Assembly: GCF_900114235.1 (NCBI RefSeq)
Contig: NZ_FOSJ01000007.1
Location: 1 to 64,000 of the forward strand
DNA from: Marinilactibacillus piezotolerans
Lineage (GTDB): Bacteria > Bacillota > Bacilli > Lactobacillales > Carnobacteriaceae_A
DNA: 64,000 nucleotides
Reading direction: 5' to 3'
In this document: positions 37,604-45,771 of the stretch, in pieces
Position numbering within the stretch: position 1 is the first letter of the stretch
Layout: each line of letters starts with the position of its first letter
The notes under the pieces: model-generated
Database searches by the model: none
The model's input: the letters and a program-made list of their open reading frames with translations, nothing else
Told to the model about the DNA's origin: nothing
Made by a program: the position numbers and the translations under genes

Positions 37604-37615
37604 GGAACCGGTTCT
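37604..37615. promoter_or_regulatory. ScrR-type operator 3
   Basis: GGAACCGGTTCT is 11 of 12 bases of the perfect palindrome. Spacing of about 33 bp from operator 2 (three helix turns) would suit looping by a dimeric or tetrameric LacI-type repressor. Confidence 0.75.
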
Positions 37616-37625
37616 GTTTACAAGC

Positions 37626-37660
37626 AAAAAAAAAGAAAGCCAATACTTTTCAGACTTTCT
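37626..37660 (-). terminator. Terminator at the 3' end of scrR
   Basis: The minus strand has AGAAAGTC pairing with GGCTTTCT (8 bp, one G-U), followed by nine T's. The 5' arm overlaps the last codons of scrR. It separates scrR from scrAB, although read-through is possible. Confidence 0.7.
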
Positions 37661-38639
37661 TCTTTCTTATGGTAGAGTTTTTTACAATTAATTCATTAGG
37701 AAGCAAAGTTTCGTAAGGAATATCTGTACCTTCTAATAGCTTAGTTAAATTTTCAACTGCCTGAATACCCATTTCCTTATAAGGATAGCTCATAGTAGTA
37801 ATAGTTGGTTGAACATAATCCGTTTCTTCATATCCTCCAAAGCCACTGATAGAAAATTTTTCTGGAATGGAATATTCTAATTCAACTGCTGCTTTCAACA
37901 CAGCTATTGCAATATTGTCCGTTGCGCAAACTACATATGAAGCTGTTGATTTCGGAAGAGAGGTCAGTGCATCTTGATAAGCTATTCTTTTAGAAAAGCT
38001 TGTCTCAATAATCGTAACATTAGTTTCTGTTACATTTTCAAGACTGTCTAAGAACCCGTTTTTTCTTTCTGAACCAACAGCTTTATCCTGCTCTGAAACT
38101 CCAAAGAAAAGAAAATCTCGATGCCCTAATTCCACCGCATATCGGCCAATAGTATAGCCAGCTTCATAATCTGCATAAGCCATTGAATGTATTGCTTCCG
38201 CTTTTTGTCCAAGTACAAGAAAAGGAATATTTGCATCATTAATAAGCTTTCTATGACTTTCTGTAATTTCTCGTGCTAGTAAAATGATACCTTCGACTTT
38301 TTGTTTAATCAGTGTTTGTATATTTCCTAGTTCTCTTTGCATATTCTGATTTGAATTAGTAATAATCAAATCGTATCCATTTTCTCGGGCTTTTTGATCA
38401 ATTCCACTTAATACTTCGTTCGTAGAAGCTGAATTTAATCGAGGAATAATCACACCAATCATATTTGTTTTCGCAGCTTTTAAACTTCTAGCAAAAGTAT
38501 TTGGTGTATAGCCAGTCTCTTTAACAATTTCATCTAGTTTTTTCCTTGTGGCAGAACTAACGGATCCATTATTCAAGTATCTAGACACTGTACTTTTAGC
38601 GACACCTGCTTGTCGGGCAATATCATTGATGGTAACCAC
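37650..38639 (-). CDS. scrR: LacI-family sucrose operon repressor ScrR
   Basis: This is a 329-residue LacI/GalR regulator. The N-terminal HTH is VTINDIARQAGVAKSTVSRYLNN in outline, with hinge helix NTFARSLKAAKTN. The periplasmic-binding-protein-like effector domain follows. I choose GTG at 38639 as the start: AGAAGGGA lies 6 bp upstream and the protein begins VVTINDIA as LacI proteins do. A TTG 21 bp earlier overlaps the ribosome site. It probably binds the three operators upstream of scrA and releases them with a sucrose-derived or fructose inducer. The assignment rests on position. Confidence 0.9.
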   Translation of the reverse strand: MVTINDIARQAGVAKSTVSRYLNNGSVSSATRKKLDEIVKETGYTPNTFARSLKAAKTNMIGVIIPRLNSASTNEVLSGIDQKARENGYDLIITNSNQNMQRELGNIQTLIKQKVEGIILLAREITESHRKLINDANIPFLVLGQKAEAIHSMAYADYEAGYTIGRYAVELGHRDFLFFGVSEQDKAVGSERKNGFLDSLENVTETNVTIIETSFSKRIAYQDALTSLPKSTASYVVCATDNIAIAVLKAAVELEYSIPEKFSISGFGGYEETDYVQPTITTMSYPYKEMGIQAVENLTKLLEGTDIPYETLLPNELIVKNSTIRKKKV

Positions 38640-38665
38640 TATTATTCCCTTCTTTCTCAATACGA

Positions 38666-39415
38666 CTATGTTCTATTTTCCCACTTAAAGCTGGCACTGC
38701 AATTTGTTATGCCTTCTGTTCTAATTTTATGTGCTGATAAACTAGTTTCTTTATTTTCTGTTATACTTACATAACTTTGGATTACTTGACCTTCATAGAC
38801 TTCTTTATCAAATTTCACGTTTGCATAAACTAATTTATGATTACTTAAAAATTCTCCTCCCAGCGTATTCAATGTCCAATCCAAGTATTTAGAATTATTT
38901 ACATGCTGATTTGTATCAATATCAAAATAGCGAACATGAAAGGGTTTAGAATAAGCTTTTTCTTCGTCAATCTCTACTGGCTTAGGTGTTCTTTTTACTC
39001 TTTTATTGAACGTTGCTTTGTAAGGTACAACGATTTCTTCCGGTATTCTTGCCATTTTTCTTTTAGTAAAGTCAAATAATGCAAAAGTGGAATGAATCAT
39101 AATCAATTCATTTCCAGTCAGGTCGCGAATGACGAAATCACGATAACAGAACAATTTGTTGTATTCCGTGGCGTATGTCTCAATTTCAATTGTCTCTTTA
39201 TTTTTCGGAAAGCGATCAATCTCGAATTCGTACTGTAATATAATCCAAGAATATCCTTTTTCCTGCATAACCTCTTCGCCTAATCCTAATTCTTCCGACT
39301 GTTCTCCGGAAACTTCTAATATTAAGTTCACAAGCATAGGTAATGTCAGTGTATGCGTTCGGTCACACATATAGTAACTAATTTCTTTTGTATTTTGATA
39401 TTTTTTTACGGCCAT
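38666..39415 (-). CDS. Acyl-ACP thioesterase
   Basis: This 249-residue double hot-dog protein resembles bacterial FatA-like acyl-ACP thioesterases, which release fatty acids from acyl carrier protein. The second domain motif FHVRYFDIDTNQHVNNSKYLDW contains the Asn-His pair used in catalysis. The first has SWIILQYEFEIDRFP. I place the start at ATG 39415, with TAGGA 6-7 bp upstream, rather than at a TTG 18 bp earlier. The gene ends 26 bp before the scrR start, so the two may share a transcript. Confidence 0.87.
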   Translation of the reverse strand: MAVKKYQNTKEISYYMCDRTHTLTLPMLVNLILEVSGEQSEELGLGEEVMQEKGYSWIILQYEFEIDRFPKNKETIEIETYATEYNKLFCYRDFVIRDLTGNELIMIHSTFALFDFTKRKMARIPEEIVVPYKATFNKRVKRTPKPVEIDEEKAYSKPFHVRYFDIDTNQHVNNSKYLDWTLNTLGGEFLSNHKLVYANVKFDKEVYEGQVIQSYVSITENKETSLSAHKIRTEGITNCSASFKWENRT

Positions 39416-39695
39416 CTTTTTTCCTACTTTCAATTCAAACTACACTTATAATTTTATCACACATCAAGTAATTCCAGATATTAAATTATAAGTTTTAGCT
39501 ATCACTATTTTAAATTAAAAAAAATGAGAATGTCAACGTTTACTTTTTAAAAATATAACTAATATTATGATAATTGTTGAATCATTTTCACTGTTTGTAT
39601 TAAACTCGATAGAGTACTTTATATTTAAAGTATCTTTTTTATTCAATAAACTATTTAAGATATAATGTTCAAACATTATTAAGGAGGATTTATTT

Positions 39696-41231
39696 ATGAG
39701 TGGTTCTGAAAAGAACACAAACAAAGGTTTACTTGGAATGATTGAACGAGCGGGTAATAAACTACCTCATCCAGTCATCATCTTTATCATTTTTGCAATT
39801 GGTATTATTTTTATTTCTGAAATTTCAGTGCGCTTAGGACTAAGTGCCCCAATGGCCAATCCCGAAACGGGAGAAGCAGGTATAATAGAAGCTGTTTCAT
39901 TAATGAACAGTGAAGGCGTGGCACATATATTCAACAGTGCCGTTTCAAACTTCACTGGCTTTGCACCATTAGGAACTGTTCTGGTCGCTATGTTAGGTGT
40001 TGGTGTAGCTGAGTGGACTGGCTTGATTTCTTCTTCTTTAAAGAAGCTATTAAGTAATGTACCGGCATGGTTATTGACTGCTATGGTAGTGTTTGCTGGT
40101 ATTATTTCCAATATTGCATCAGATGCTGGATATGTTGTAGTCGTTCCACTTGGCGCTATTATGTTTGCAGCTGCAGGTCGTCACCCAATTGCTGGTTTAG
40201 CTGCTGCTTTTGCTGGTGTTTCTGCTGGATTCTCTGCAAATCTGATATTCGGTCCTACTGATGCTTTGTTGGCTGGAATTACAAACGATGCCTTAAGTTC
40301 CGCAAATATCAGTTATGAAGTAGAAACCACAGGTAACTGGTACTTTATATTTGTATCAACCTTTGTATTAACTGGTGTTGGTGCTCTCATTACCGAAAGA
40401 TTTGTGGAACCCAGACTAGGAACTTACGATGGAGATTATAAACCTACTCAAGAACCGCTATCTTCTAAAGAAAATAAAGGTTTACTATATGCGTTACTTA
40501 CTTTAGTTGCCTTTTTAATTATTATGGGTCTATTAATGATTCCACAGAATGCACCACTTAGAGCACTTAATGAATCTACTGGTCAAATGACCTTGAGTAA
40601 TTTCTTATCTAGTGGTTTACTATTCATGATTTTCTTACTATTTGCTCTGCCCGGCTTAGCATACGGCATAACAACTGGAAAGATTAAATCATCTCACGAC
40701 TTTGTGCAAGGTATGACTGAATCAATGAGTTCTATGGGCGGATATCTGGTATTGGCTTTTTTTGCTGCTCAATTCATTGACTATTTTGCTTATACGAATT
40801 TAGGATCTATTCTTGCAAGTAATGGAGCTACTTTGCTGGAAAATATAGGATTTATCGGTCTGCCTTTAATCTTGGCCTTTATTTTATTCACATCCTTTAT
40901 CAATTTATTCATGGGCTCTGCTAGTGCTAAGTGGGCTATTATGGCACCGATATTTGCTCCTATGATGTATAATTTAAATATTGCTCCTGAAATGACTTTA
41001 ATGGCTTATCGTATTGCTGATTCTTCTTCAAATGTTGTCTCTCCTTTAATGAGTTACTTTGCTATGATTTTAGTATTTGCGCAAAGATATGATAAAAAAA
41101 GCGGTCTTGGAACGATCATTTCTACTATGATTTACTACACAGTTGCTTTCCTTATAGCATGGTCAGTCTTATTGATCATCTGGTACTCATTCGGATTACC
41201 GTTAGGACCTGGAGCCCCAGCTACTTTATAA
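39696..41231 (+). CDS. AbgT family transporter
   Basis: This is a 511-residue membrane protein of the AbgT family with about a dozen helices, starting from ERAGNKLPHPVIIFIIFAIG. Family landmarks are ASDAGYVVVVPLGA, GFSANLIFGPTDALLAGIT and GSASAKWAIMAPIFAPM. Members take up p-aminobenzoyl-glutamate (folate salvage) or export sulfonamides. Substrate is not decided here, but the M20 amidohydrolase at 10739-11941 is of the kind that would cleave it. AAGGAGG precedes the ATG. Confidence 0.9.
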   Translation: MSGSEKNTNKGLLGMIERAGNKLPHPVIIFIIFAIGIIFISEISVRLGLSAPMANPETGEAGIIEAVSLMNSEGVAHIFNSAVSNFTGFAPLGTVLVAMLGVGVAEWTGLISSSLKKLLSNVPAWLLTAMVVFAGIISNIASDAGYVVVVPLGAIMFAAAGRHPIAGLAAAFAGVSAGFSANLIFGPTDALLAGITNDALSSANISYEVETTGNWYFIFVSTFVLTGVGALITERFVEPRLGTYDGDYKPTQEPLSSKENKGLLYALLTLVAFLIIMGLLMIPQNAPLRALNESTGQMTLSNFLSSGLLFMIFLLFALPGLAYGITTGKIKSSHDFVQGMTESMSSMGGYLVLAFFAAQFIDYFAYTNLGSILASNGATLLENIGFIGLPLILAFILFTSFINLFMGSASAKWAIMAPIFAPMMYNLNIAPEMTLMAYRIADSSSNVVSPLMSYFAMILVFAQRYDKKSGLGTIISTMIYYTVAFLIAWSVLLIIWYSFGLPLGPGAPATL

Positions 41232-41246
41232 ATGTAAATAAAAAAA

Positions 41247-41285
41247 ACTCACTACGACCGATAAAAGTCTGTAGTGAGTTTTTTA
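41247..41285. terminator. Bidirectional terminator between abgT and the DUF1538 gene
   Basis: AACTCACTAC (41247-41256) pairs with the complementary arm 41271-41280. It is flanked by A's and T's, and the T run overlaps the DUF1538 stop region. Confidence 0.85.
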
Positions 41286-42764
41286 ATCCTTATTTACTTT
41301 AATTGACCGCAAATGATAAATAAGACCGAATATTTGCAGACTCAATATTGGCATCAGAGCTACTAATGCAATCATTCCAAAGCCATCTATTAAAATATCA
41401 GCTGATGGTGTCCCTTGCGCTGCACCTTGAATAAATGCCAGTATGAAAGTAGCGGTCATAGGTCCAGAAGCTACTCCTCCTGCATCAAAAGCCATCCCTA
41501 CAAACACTTTTGGTACAACAAAACTCAATCCAACTGCCAGCAGGTACCCCGGAAGTAAAAAGTGCCATAATTCTAAACCTTCAATAACGACTCTCATAGT
41601 TGAAAACAAAATTGCTGATCCTACTCCGATAGACAATGTTGATAAAATTGCTGCTGGTTTAATTGATCCAGATGTCACATTACCGATTTGCTTTGTCAGA
41701 ACACTTACCGCAGGTTCAGCTAAGATGCTGACAAATCCTAGTGAGAAGCCAACAACAAACAACATAATAATAGAATTTTGTTCAGCCAATGCAAATCCTA
41801 TCAAACTACCCACATTCATAAATCCAGCATTAACGCCTGCTAAGAATACAATTAGACCTACAAATACATACCCTAGTCCCTTCCAGATACGTTTTAACTG
41901 TCTTCGAGGAAGTTTTAATTTGAATTTCTGGAAAAGACTAAAAATAATGACTATGGGAGCAATGGCAATAAACACATCAAGTGTTTGACTAATTAGCTCA
42001 CTGCCAAAATTAGTAAAAAATCCTCTTTCAGCTCCTACGCTAATCTCTAACGATCCTGTTAATTCCCCCATTGGAGAGAAAATATTGACGATCATAACGG
42101 ATAGAATTGCCCCTGTAGAAGCAATCGCAACCAGACCAAAGCTATCCTCTTCTGAGGTTTTACTATTTTTCTTAAGTCCTGCAATACCAGTTGATAAAGC
42201 TAACAAGAATGGAACGGTTACAGACCCTGTCGTAGCACCCGAAGCATCGAAAGCAATTGATAAAAATTCAGACGATGTAAAAAATGAAAGAATAAAAATA
42301 ATCCCATATGCTATGGTTAATACGTAAATCAATGAGAGACTATAAACAATCCGTAACAATCCAATAACCACCATAACAGCAATTCCTATTGAGACAACTC
42401 CTATGATGAACATACTCGAAACAGCATTCCCAGTAACTGTTCCAATCTGGTTTCCGAGAACAGTTAGACTTGGCTCTGCTGCAGAAATGAAGAAGCCTAA
42501 AATCAAACCAGCAAGCACAACTACAATTACTTTATTGGAGAATGCTATTCCTTTTCCCATGTTAGTTCCGATCGGGGTAATGGCAATATCAATCCCCACT
42601 AGAAAAATTGTCATACCGATAATAATGGCAACTGCTCCCATTAAAAATCCAACTAGAGCCGAACTCGGTAACGGTACAACCATAAAATGAATCAGCACAA
42701 CTAAAATTACTATAGGAAGCACTGCTCTCAGGACTTCAAAAAATCTTTCTTTGAGTGCATTCAC
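41283..42764 (-). CDS. DUF1538 family membrane protein with internal duplication
   Basis: This 493-residue protein is almost entirely hydrophobic (about 12 helices) and matches DUF1538. It is built of two similar halves. Half one has AEPSLTVLGNQIGTVT (96-111) and IAFDASGATTGSV (170-182). Half two has AEPAVSVLTKQIGNVT (349-364) and MAFDAGGVASGPM (424-436). Such repeats of a conserved AEP and AFDAxG motif suggest a transporter with pseudo-symmetry. A soluble hinge (about 197-210) separates the halves. The function is not known. A double PII-like protein is encoded 20 bp upstream in the same operon. Confidence 0.85.
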   Translation of the reverse strand: MNALKERFFEVLRAVLPIVILVVLIHFMVVPLPSSALVGFLMGAVAIIIGMTIFLVGIDIAITPIGTNMGKGIAFSNKVIVVVLAGLILGFFISAAEPSLTVLGNQIGTVTGNAVSSMFIIGVVSIGIAVMVVIGLLRIVYSLSLIYVLTIAYGIIFILSFFTSSEFLSIAFDASGATTGSVTVPFLLALSTGIAGLKKNSKTSEEDSFGLVAIASTGAILSVMIVNIFSPMGELTGSLEISVGAERGFFTNFGSELISQTLDVFIAIAPIVIIFSLFQKFKLKLPRRQLKRIWKGLGYVFVGLIVFLAGVNAGFMNVGSLIGFALAEQNSIIMLFVVGFSLGFVSILAEPAVSVLTKQIGNVTSGSIKPAAILSTLSIGVGSAILFSTMRVVIEGLELWHFLLPGYLLAVGLSFVVPKVFVGMAFDAGGVASGPMTATFILAFIQGAAQGTPSADILIDGFGMIALVALMPILSLQIFGLIYHLRSIKVNKD

Positions 42765-42784
42765 TATTAATCACCTTCCTATAT

Positions 42785-43453
42785 TTATTGTATTCCTCGT
42801 GTTTCATTAAGATCGACTACGAATACAATTCCTTTGTTCGGTTCATTAATATCCTGTTCTCGACTAATTTTTTGTACGATCTGCTCTACTTGACTCTGCT
42901 CAGAGATAATCAGGATCATTTCTTTTTCAGGAACAATATCCATATTAAATATCTTTTTAGCTTCTTTGGAACCAGAACCGCGTGCTTGAATGATTGTTCC
43001 GCCTTGGGCACCAGCTTCTTGAGCGAGGTCCATCACATCTTCTGCTTCACCTTTATTCACTATTGCGAATATACCCTGATACATTTTTTTATACTCCCTT
43101 TCTTCTATTTGCTGTATCTTTTCTTGAATGGAGCCAGTATAAATTCCTAATACCTGGCTCAGTGATAGACGAAAGCCAATCCCTTTATTCTTAACATGCA
43201 TTTTCTTTTTAAAAGCAATATAGTCTAATGCTTCTGTTGCTTGTTTTTCAGGAGCAATCAGTAAAACGATTTCCTTTCTTACTGTATCTAATCCTAATGC
43301 TGCTAATACGCCTTTACTTGACGTTCCTTCGCCATAAAAGACCGTCCCGCCTTCTATCCCTTTTTTTCTTGCTAATTCAATTACTCGATCTGCCTCATTG
43401 GGATTTACTATACAAACGACTAATTCCATTGAATGATTTGTTAATTGCTGCAT
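42785..43453 (-). CDS. Double PII-like regulatory protein
   Basis: This 222-residue protein is made of two PII-type (GlnB-like) ferredoxin folds. Domain 1 (about 7-105) has MELVVCIVNPNEADRVIELA, GIEGGTVFYGEGT and the C-terminal NKGIGFRLSL. Domain 2 (about 122-222) has YQGIFAIVNKGEAEDVMDLA, GAQGGTIIQARGSGS and NKGIVFVVDLNE. The T-loops are short and lack the uridylylated Tyr of GlnB. Start ATG 43453 follows AAAGGAG; a TTG 21 bp upstream overlaps the ribosome site. PII proteins usually control a neighbouring transporter, so this one probably regulates the DUF1538 protein. Its effector ligand is unknown. Confidence 0.85.
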   Translation of the reverse strand: MQQLTNHSMELVVCIVNPNEADRVIELARKKGIEGGTVFYGEGTSSKGVLAALGLDTVRKEIVLLIAPEKQATEALDYIAFKKKMHVKNKGIGFRLSLSQVLGIYTGSIQEKIQQIEEREYKKMYQGIFAIVNKGEAEDVMDLAQEAGAQGGTIIQARGSGSKEAKKIFNMDIVPEKEMILIISEQSQVEQIVQKISREQDINEPNKGIVFVVDLNETRGIQ

Positions 43454-43501
43454 TTTTTTACTCCTTTCATCCAAATATATCTTTTAACTAAAAACAACTT
43501 A

Positions 43502-43530
43502 TCTATATACTTATGATACCACCTAGCCAA
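43502..43530 (-). promoter_or_regulatory. Likely promoter of the PII-DUF1538 operon
   Basis: On the minus strand TTGGCT (43530-43525), a 17 bp spacer and TATAGA (43507-43502) precede the PII-like gene by about 50 bp. Confidence 0.45.
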
Positions 43531-43667
43531 CTTTTTCATTCATACCATCCGCAACAAGCGGTCTTGAAAAAAATTCAGTCTGCTAAAATATGTAATATTG
43601 AATTGAGAAGTACAATGAATTTTAATATATGACTATTTTGATTGAACGGGTTATTCTCGTGTATTTG

Positions 43668-43707
43668 CTTAGCTGAGTGTGAGGGAATATCACATTAGTA
43701 AGCTAAG
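43668..43707. other. Two-part hairpin in the 427 bp gap upstream of the PII operon
   Basis: CTTAGCT (43668-43674) pairs with AGCTAAG (43701-43707), and inside it TGTGA pairs with TCACA. The outer arms share no T run and the element is not adjacent to a gene end. It could be a binding site or a small RNA. I see no ORF in 43454-43880, only this, the promoter above and the terminator near 43829-43867. Confidence 0.35.
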
Positions 43708-43828
43708 AGCTGTATCAAAACATATAAAATAAAAAGTGTTACTTCATAAGCTTACCATATTCAAAGCGAGTTTCTAAAGTAAATAGCTGCATAATACCAA
43801 TAATGTTTTAGGATAGCTGAAATAGTAT

Positions 43829-43867
43829 AAAAAATGCGAGAATCTTGAATAATACAGGATTCTCACA
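43829..43867 (-). terminator. Terminator after the ABC-F gene
   Basis: On the minus strand TGTGAGAATC pairs with GATTCTCGCA (one G-U) and TTTTTT follows. The ABC-F stop is at 43881. Confidence 0.8.
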
Positions 43868-43880
43868 TTTGAATACTATT

Positions 43881-45428
43881 CTAATTATGTTTAGCTCTTA
43901 TACTCAATTCTTTTTTCTTCAAAATCAATTTTTCAAACTGACTTTCCAGTTCCTGAGAAGGTTCAATACTTATTTTTCCTAGAACTGCTGCAATTTCATT
44001 TTCAATTCTCATCAAATCTTCTTCAATAGATGTCAGTTTTTCTGAATGACCCGAAAGCAGATATTCTCGATAGGTTCCTTCAAATAATTTGATTTGCTTA
44101 TTATCTATGATTAAAAGTCTGTCAGCGATCTGGTTCATAAATCTTCGGTCATGCGTAACAAAAATAACACTCCCTTCGTAAGCTGACAATAAAGTCTCTA
44201 ACGCCTCAATTGCTTTGGCATCAAGAAAATTTGTCGGTTCATCTAATATCAGCGTATTGTAATCCCCTACAATTAATTTCGCCAGAGCTACTTTTACTCG
44301 CTCGCCTCCACTTAAAACATGGACGGGTTTATATACCTCATCTTGCTTAAATAAGAGCTGCGCTAATACAATGCGGATCAGCGTCTCTGCTTGTACTGAT
44401 TCTTCAGCAACATTTTCTAAAATTGTTTGATTCTCTTTTAAATTACTTAAGTTCTGGGCAAAATAGCCTATTTTCATAGCAGGGGTCTTTTCTATTCCTT
44501 CCGAGCCATGTATTATGCGCTGAACCAGTGTTGTCTTTCCGCTACCGTTCGGTCCAACGATAGCTACTTTTTCTCCACCCTTAATAAAAAAGGTTGCTGG
44601 TCTCCAAAGGTTTTTTTTAGGAACCTGTACACTAAAGTCAGTTACACGAATTATATACTTATTCATAAACTCTCTAGAATTTGGGATTGTCATTTTGATC
44701 GTTTCTGGTTCTTCTGGTTTGTCTACTTTTTCTAATTGATCCATTCTCATATCAATTGACTTAGCAGTTTTGTAAAGTTTTTGTGCTTTTTTCCGAAAAT
44801 AGAAATGCTTAGATTCATCCGTTATTTTATCTGCTTTATTTTTCTTTTTCTCTACTGCTTCCAGTAACTGTTTTTCCTTTTTCTTGTAAACATCATAAGA
44901 AACCTGTTGATGTCTCCGTTCTTTTTGCTTTTCTTCTTTATACGTTGAATAGTTTCCAGCATACTCTGTAATTCGTTCATGACTGATTTCCCATATCTGG
45001 TTACAAGTTTTATCCAGAAAGTCACGATCGTGAGATACAATCATATAGGCTCCTTGATATGCAAGAATTTCTTTTTCAAGCCACTCTACATGTTCTATAT
45101 CTAAATGCGTTGTTGGTTCATCCGCTAATAAAATTTTAGATTTTTCATTTAATATCGAAATAATTGTACTTGCTGTAACTTCACCGCCGCTTTTTGCCCC
45201 TATCACTTCCTTGATTTGAGGAAGCAGCGATACCGATTTCTGACGGTTTACTGTGCCCGATTCCGGTTGAATATTGCCTTTTATAATATTCAGTAAAGTC
45301 GTCTTGCCACTACCATTAGTTCCTACCAAACCAATTCTATCTCCTGGTTCAATTGTTAAATGATCAGCTTCAAATAATTTTCTCTCTCTGACTGAATGTT
45401 TGATCTGATTTAATTCTATCCAAGCCAT
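43881..45428 (-). CDS. ABC-F ribosome-protection-type ATPase, Vga-like
   Basis: This 515-residue protein has two ATPase domains and no membrane segment. NBD1: Walker A GTNGSGKTTLLN, a shortened signature AKSGGEVTAST, Walker B LLADEPTTHLD. A basic interdomain linker follows (about 165-230, KKKEKQLLEAVEKKKNKADK), which in the family reaches the peptidyl-transferase centre. NBD2: GPNGSGKTTLVQ, LSGGERVKVALA, LILDEPTNFLD. The atypical first signature KSGGEVT and short NBD1 match the Vga/Lsa-Msr branch. This suggests protection against lincosamides, streptogramin A or pleuromutilins; resistance has not been shown. Transcription is probably controlled by the leader described separately. Confidence 0.88.
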   Translation of the reverse strand: MAWIELNQIKHSVRERKLFEADHLTIEPGDRIGLVGTNGSGKTTLLNIIKGNIQPESGTVNRQKSVSLLPQIKEVIGAKSGGEVTASTIISILNEKSKILLADEPTTHLDIEHVEWLEKEILAYQGAYMIVSHDRDFLDKTCNQIWEISHERITEYAGNYSTYKEEKQKERRHQQVSYDVYKKKEKQLLEAVEKKKNKADKITDESKHFYFRKKAQKLYKTAKSIDMRMDQLEKVDKPEEPETIKMTIPNSREFMNKYIIRVTDFSVQVPKKNLWRPATFFIKGGEKVAIVGPNGSGKTTLVQRIIHGSEGIEKTPAMKIGYFAQNLSNLKENQTILENVAEESVQAETLIRIVLAQLLFKQDEVYKPVHVLSGGERVKVALAKLIVGDYNTLILDEPTNFLDAKAIEALETLLSAYEGSVIFVTHDRRFMNQIADRLLIIDNKQIKLFEGTYREYLLSGHSEKLTSIEEDLMRIENEIAAVLGKISIEPSQELESQFEKLILKKKELSIRAKHN

Positions 45429-45485
45429 TTTTATCCTGTCCCTTCTTGTGTAAGTGATTAAACATACAAAAAATTAAGACATCAT

Positions 45486-45522
45486 AAAAACCTCCTATTC
45501 TATCTTTTGACAGAACAGGAGG
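45486..45522 (-). terminator. Attenuator terminator in the ABC-F leader
   Basis: On the minus strand CCTCCTGTTCT pairs with AGAATAGGAGG (10 of 11 pairs) and is followed by TTTTT. It lies about 60 bp upstream of the ABC-F start and about 230 nt after the likely transcript start. No gene ends here, so it most likely cuts off the leader unless an alternative fold prevents it. Confidence 0.8.
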
Positions 45523-45673
45523 CAGGTTGGCATATTTGTACTTGAAAAAACTGGAATCCTAAACCGTTCTCCAACTTATTATGCGTTTTGCATCCTGTAC
45601 TATCAAGTTTAAGGCACAAAAAATAATGCTCTTACTCAAACTTTTTTTGACCTTTTGCATTCTGATAATAGGA

Positions 45674-45685
45674 TTAGTTACGCAT
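45674..45685 (-). CDS. Three-codon upstream ORF (Met-Arg-Asn) in the ABC-F leader
   Basis: ATGCGTAACTAA lies about 32 nt into the presumed transcript. A TTGGAGTG ribosome site precedes it, though 12-14 nt away, which is long. Several ABC-F resistance genes are induced by antibiotic-stalled ribosomes on very short leader ORFs, including a three-codon one reported upstream of a Listeria Vga-like gene. Bases 45675-45669 (AATCCTA), overlapping the stop codon, can pair with TAGGATT at 45561-45555. ATGCGT can pair with ACGCAT at 45586-45581. A stalled ribosome would therefore change the folding. Confidence 0.5.
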   Translation of the reverse strand: MRN

Positions 45686-45723
45686 TGGCTTAGAAAACAC
45701 TCCAATCTTTTAAATTTGAATTT

Positions 45724-45752
45724 AGGATACCTTACAAAGAAAACTTTGTCAA
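45724..45752 (-). promoter_or_regulatory. Promoter of the ABC-F leader transcript
   Basis: A perfect TTGACA (45752-45747), a 17 bp spacer and TATCCT (45729-45724) on the minus strand. Transcription would begin near 45717, giving a leader of about 290 nt. Confidence 0.75.
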
Positions 45753-45771
45753 CAATCATACAATAAACAAA

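Noticed and set aside
41443..41988. 181-codon ORF on the + strand
   Set aside because: It lies antisense to the well-supported DUF1538 gene, has no recognisable family or ribosome site and has the composition expected of a shadow frame.
39696..43453. AbgT and DUF1538 as one operon
   Set aside because: The genes converge on a bidirectional terminator at 41247-41285.
45559..45660. 33-codon ORF (MQKVKKSLSK...) inside the ABC-F leader as leader peptide
   Set aside because: No ribosome site precedes its ATG, and the three-codon ORF upstream is better placed. It remains a possible alternative but is not supported.
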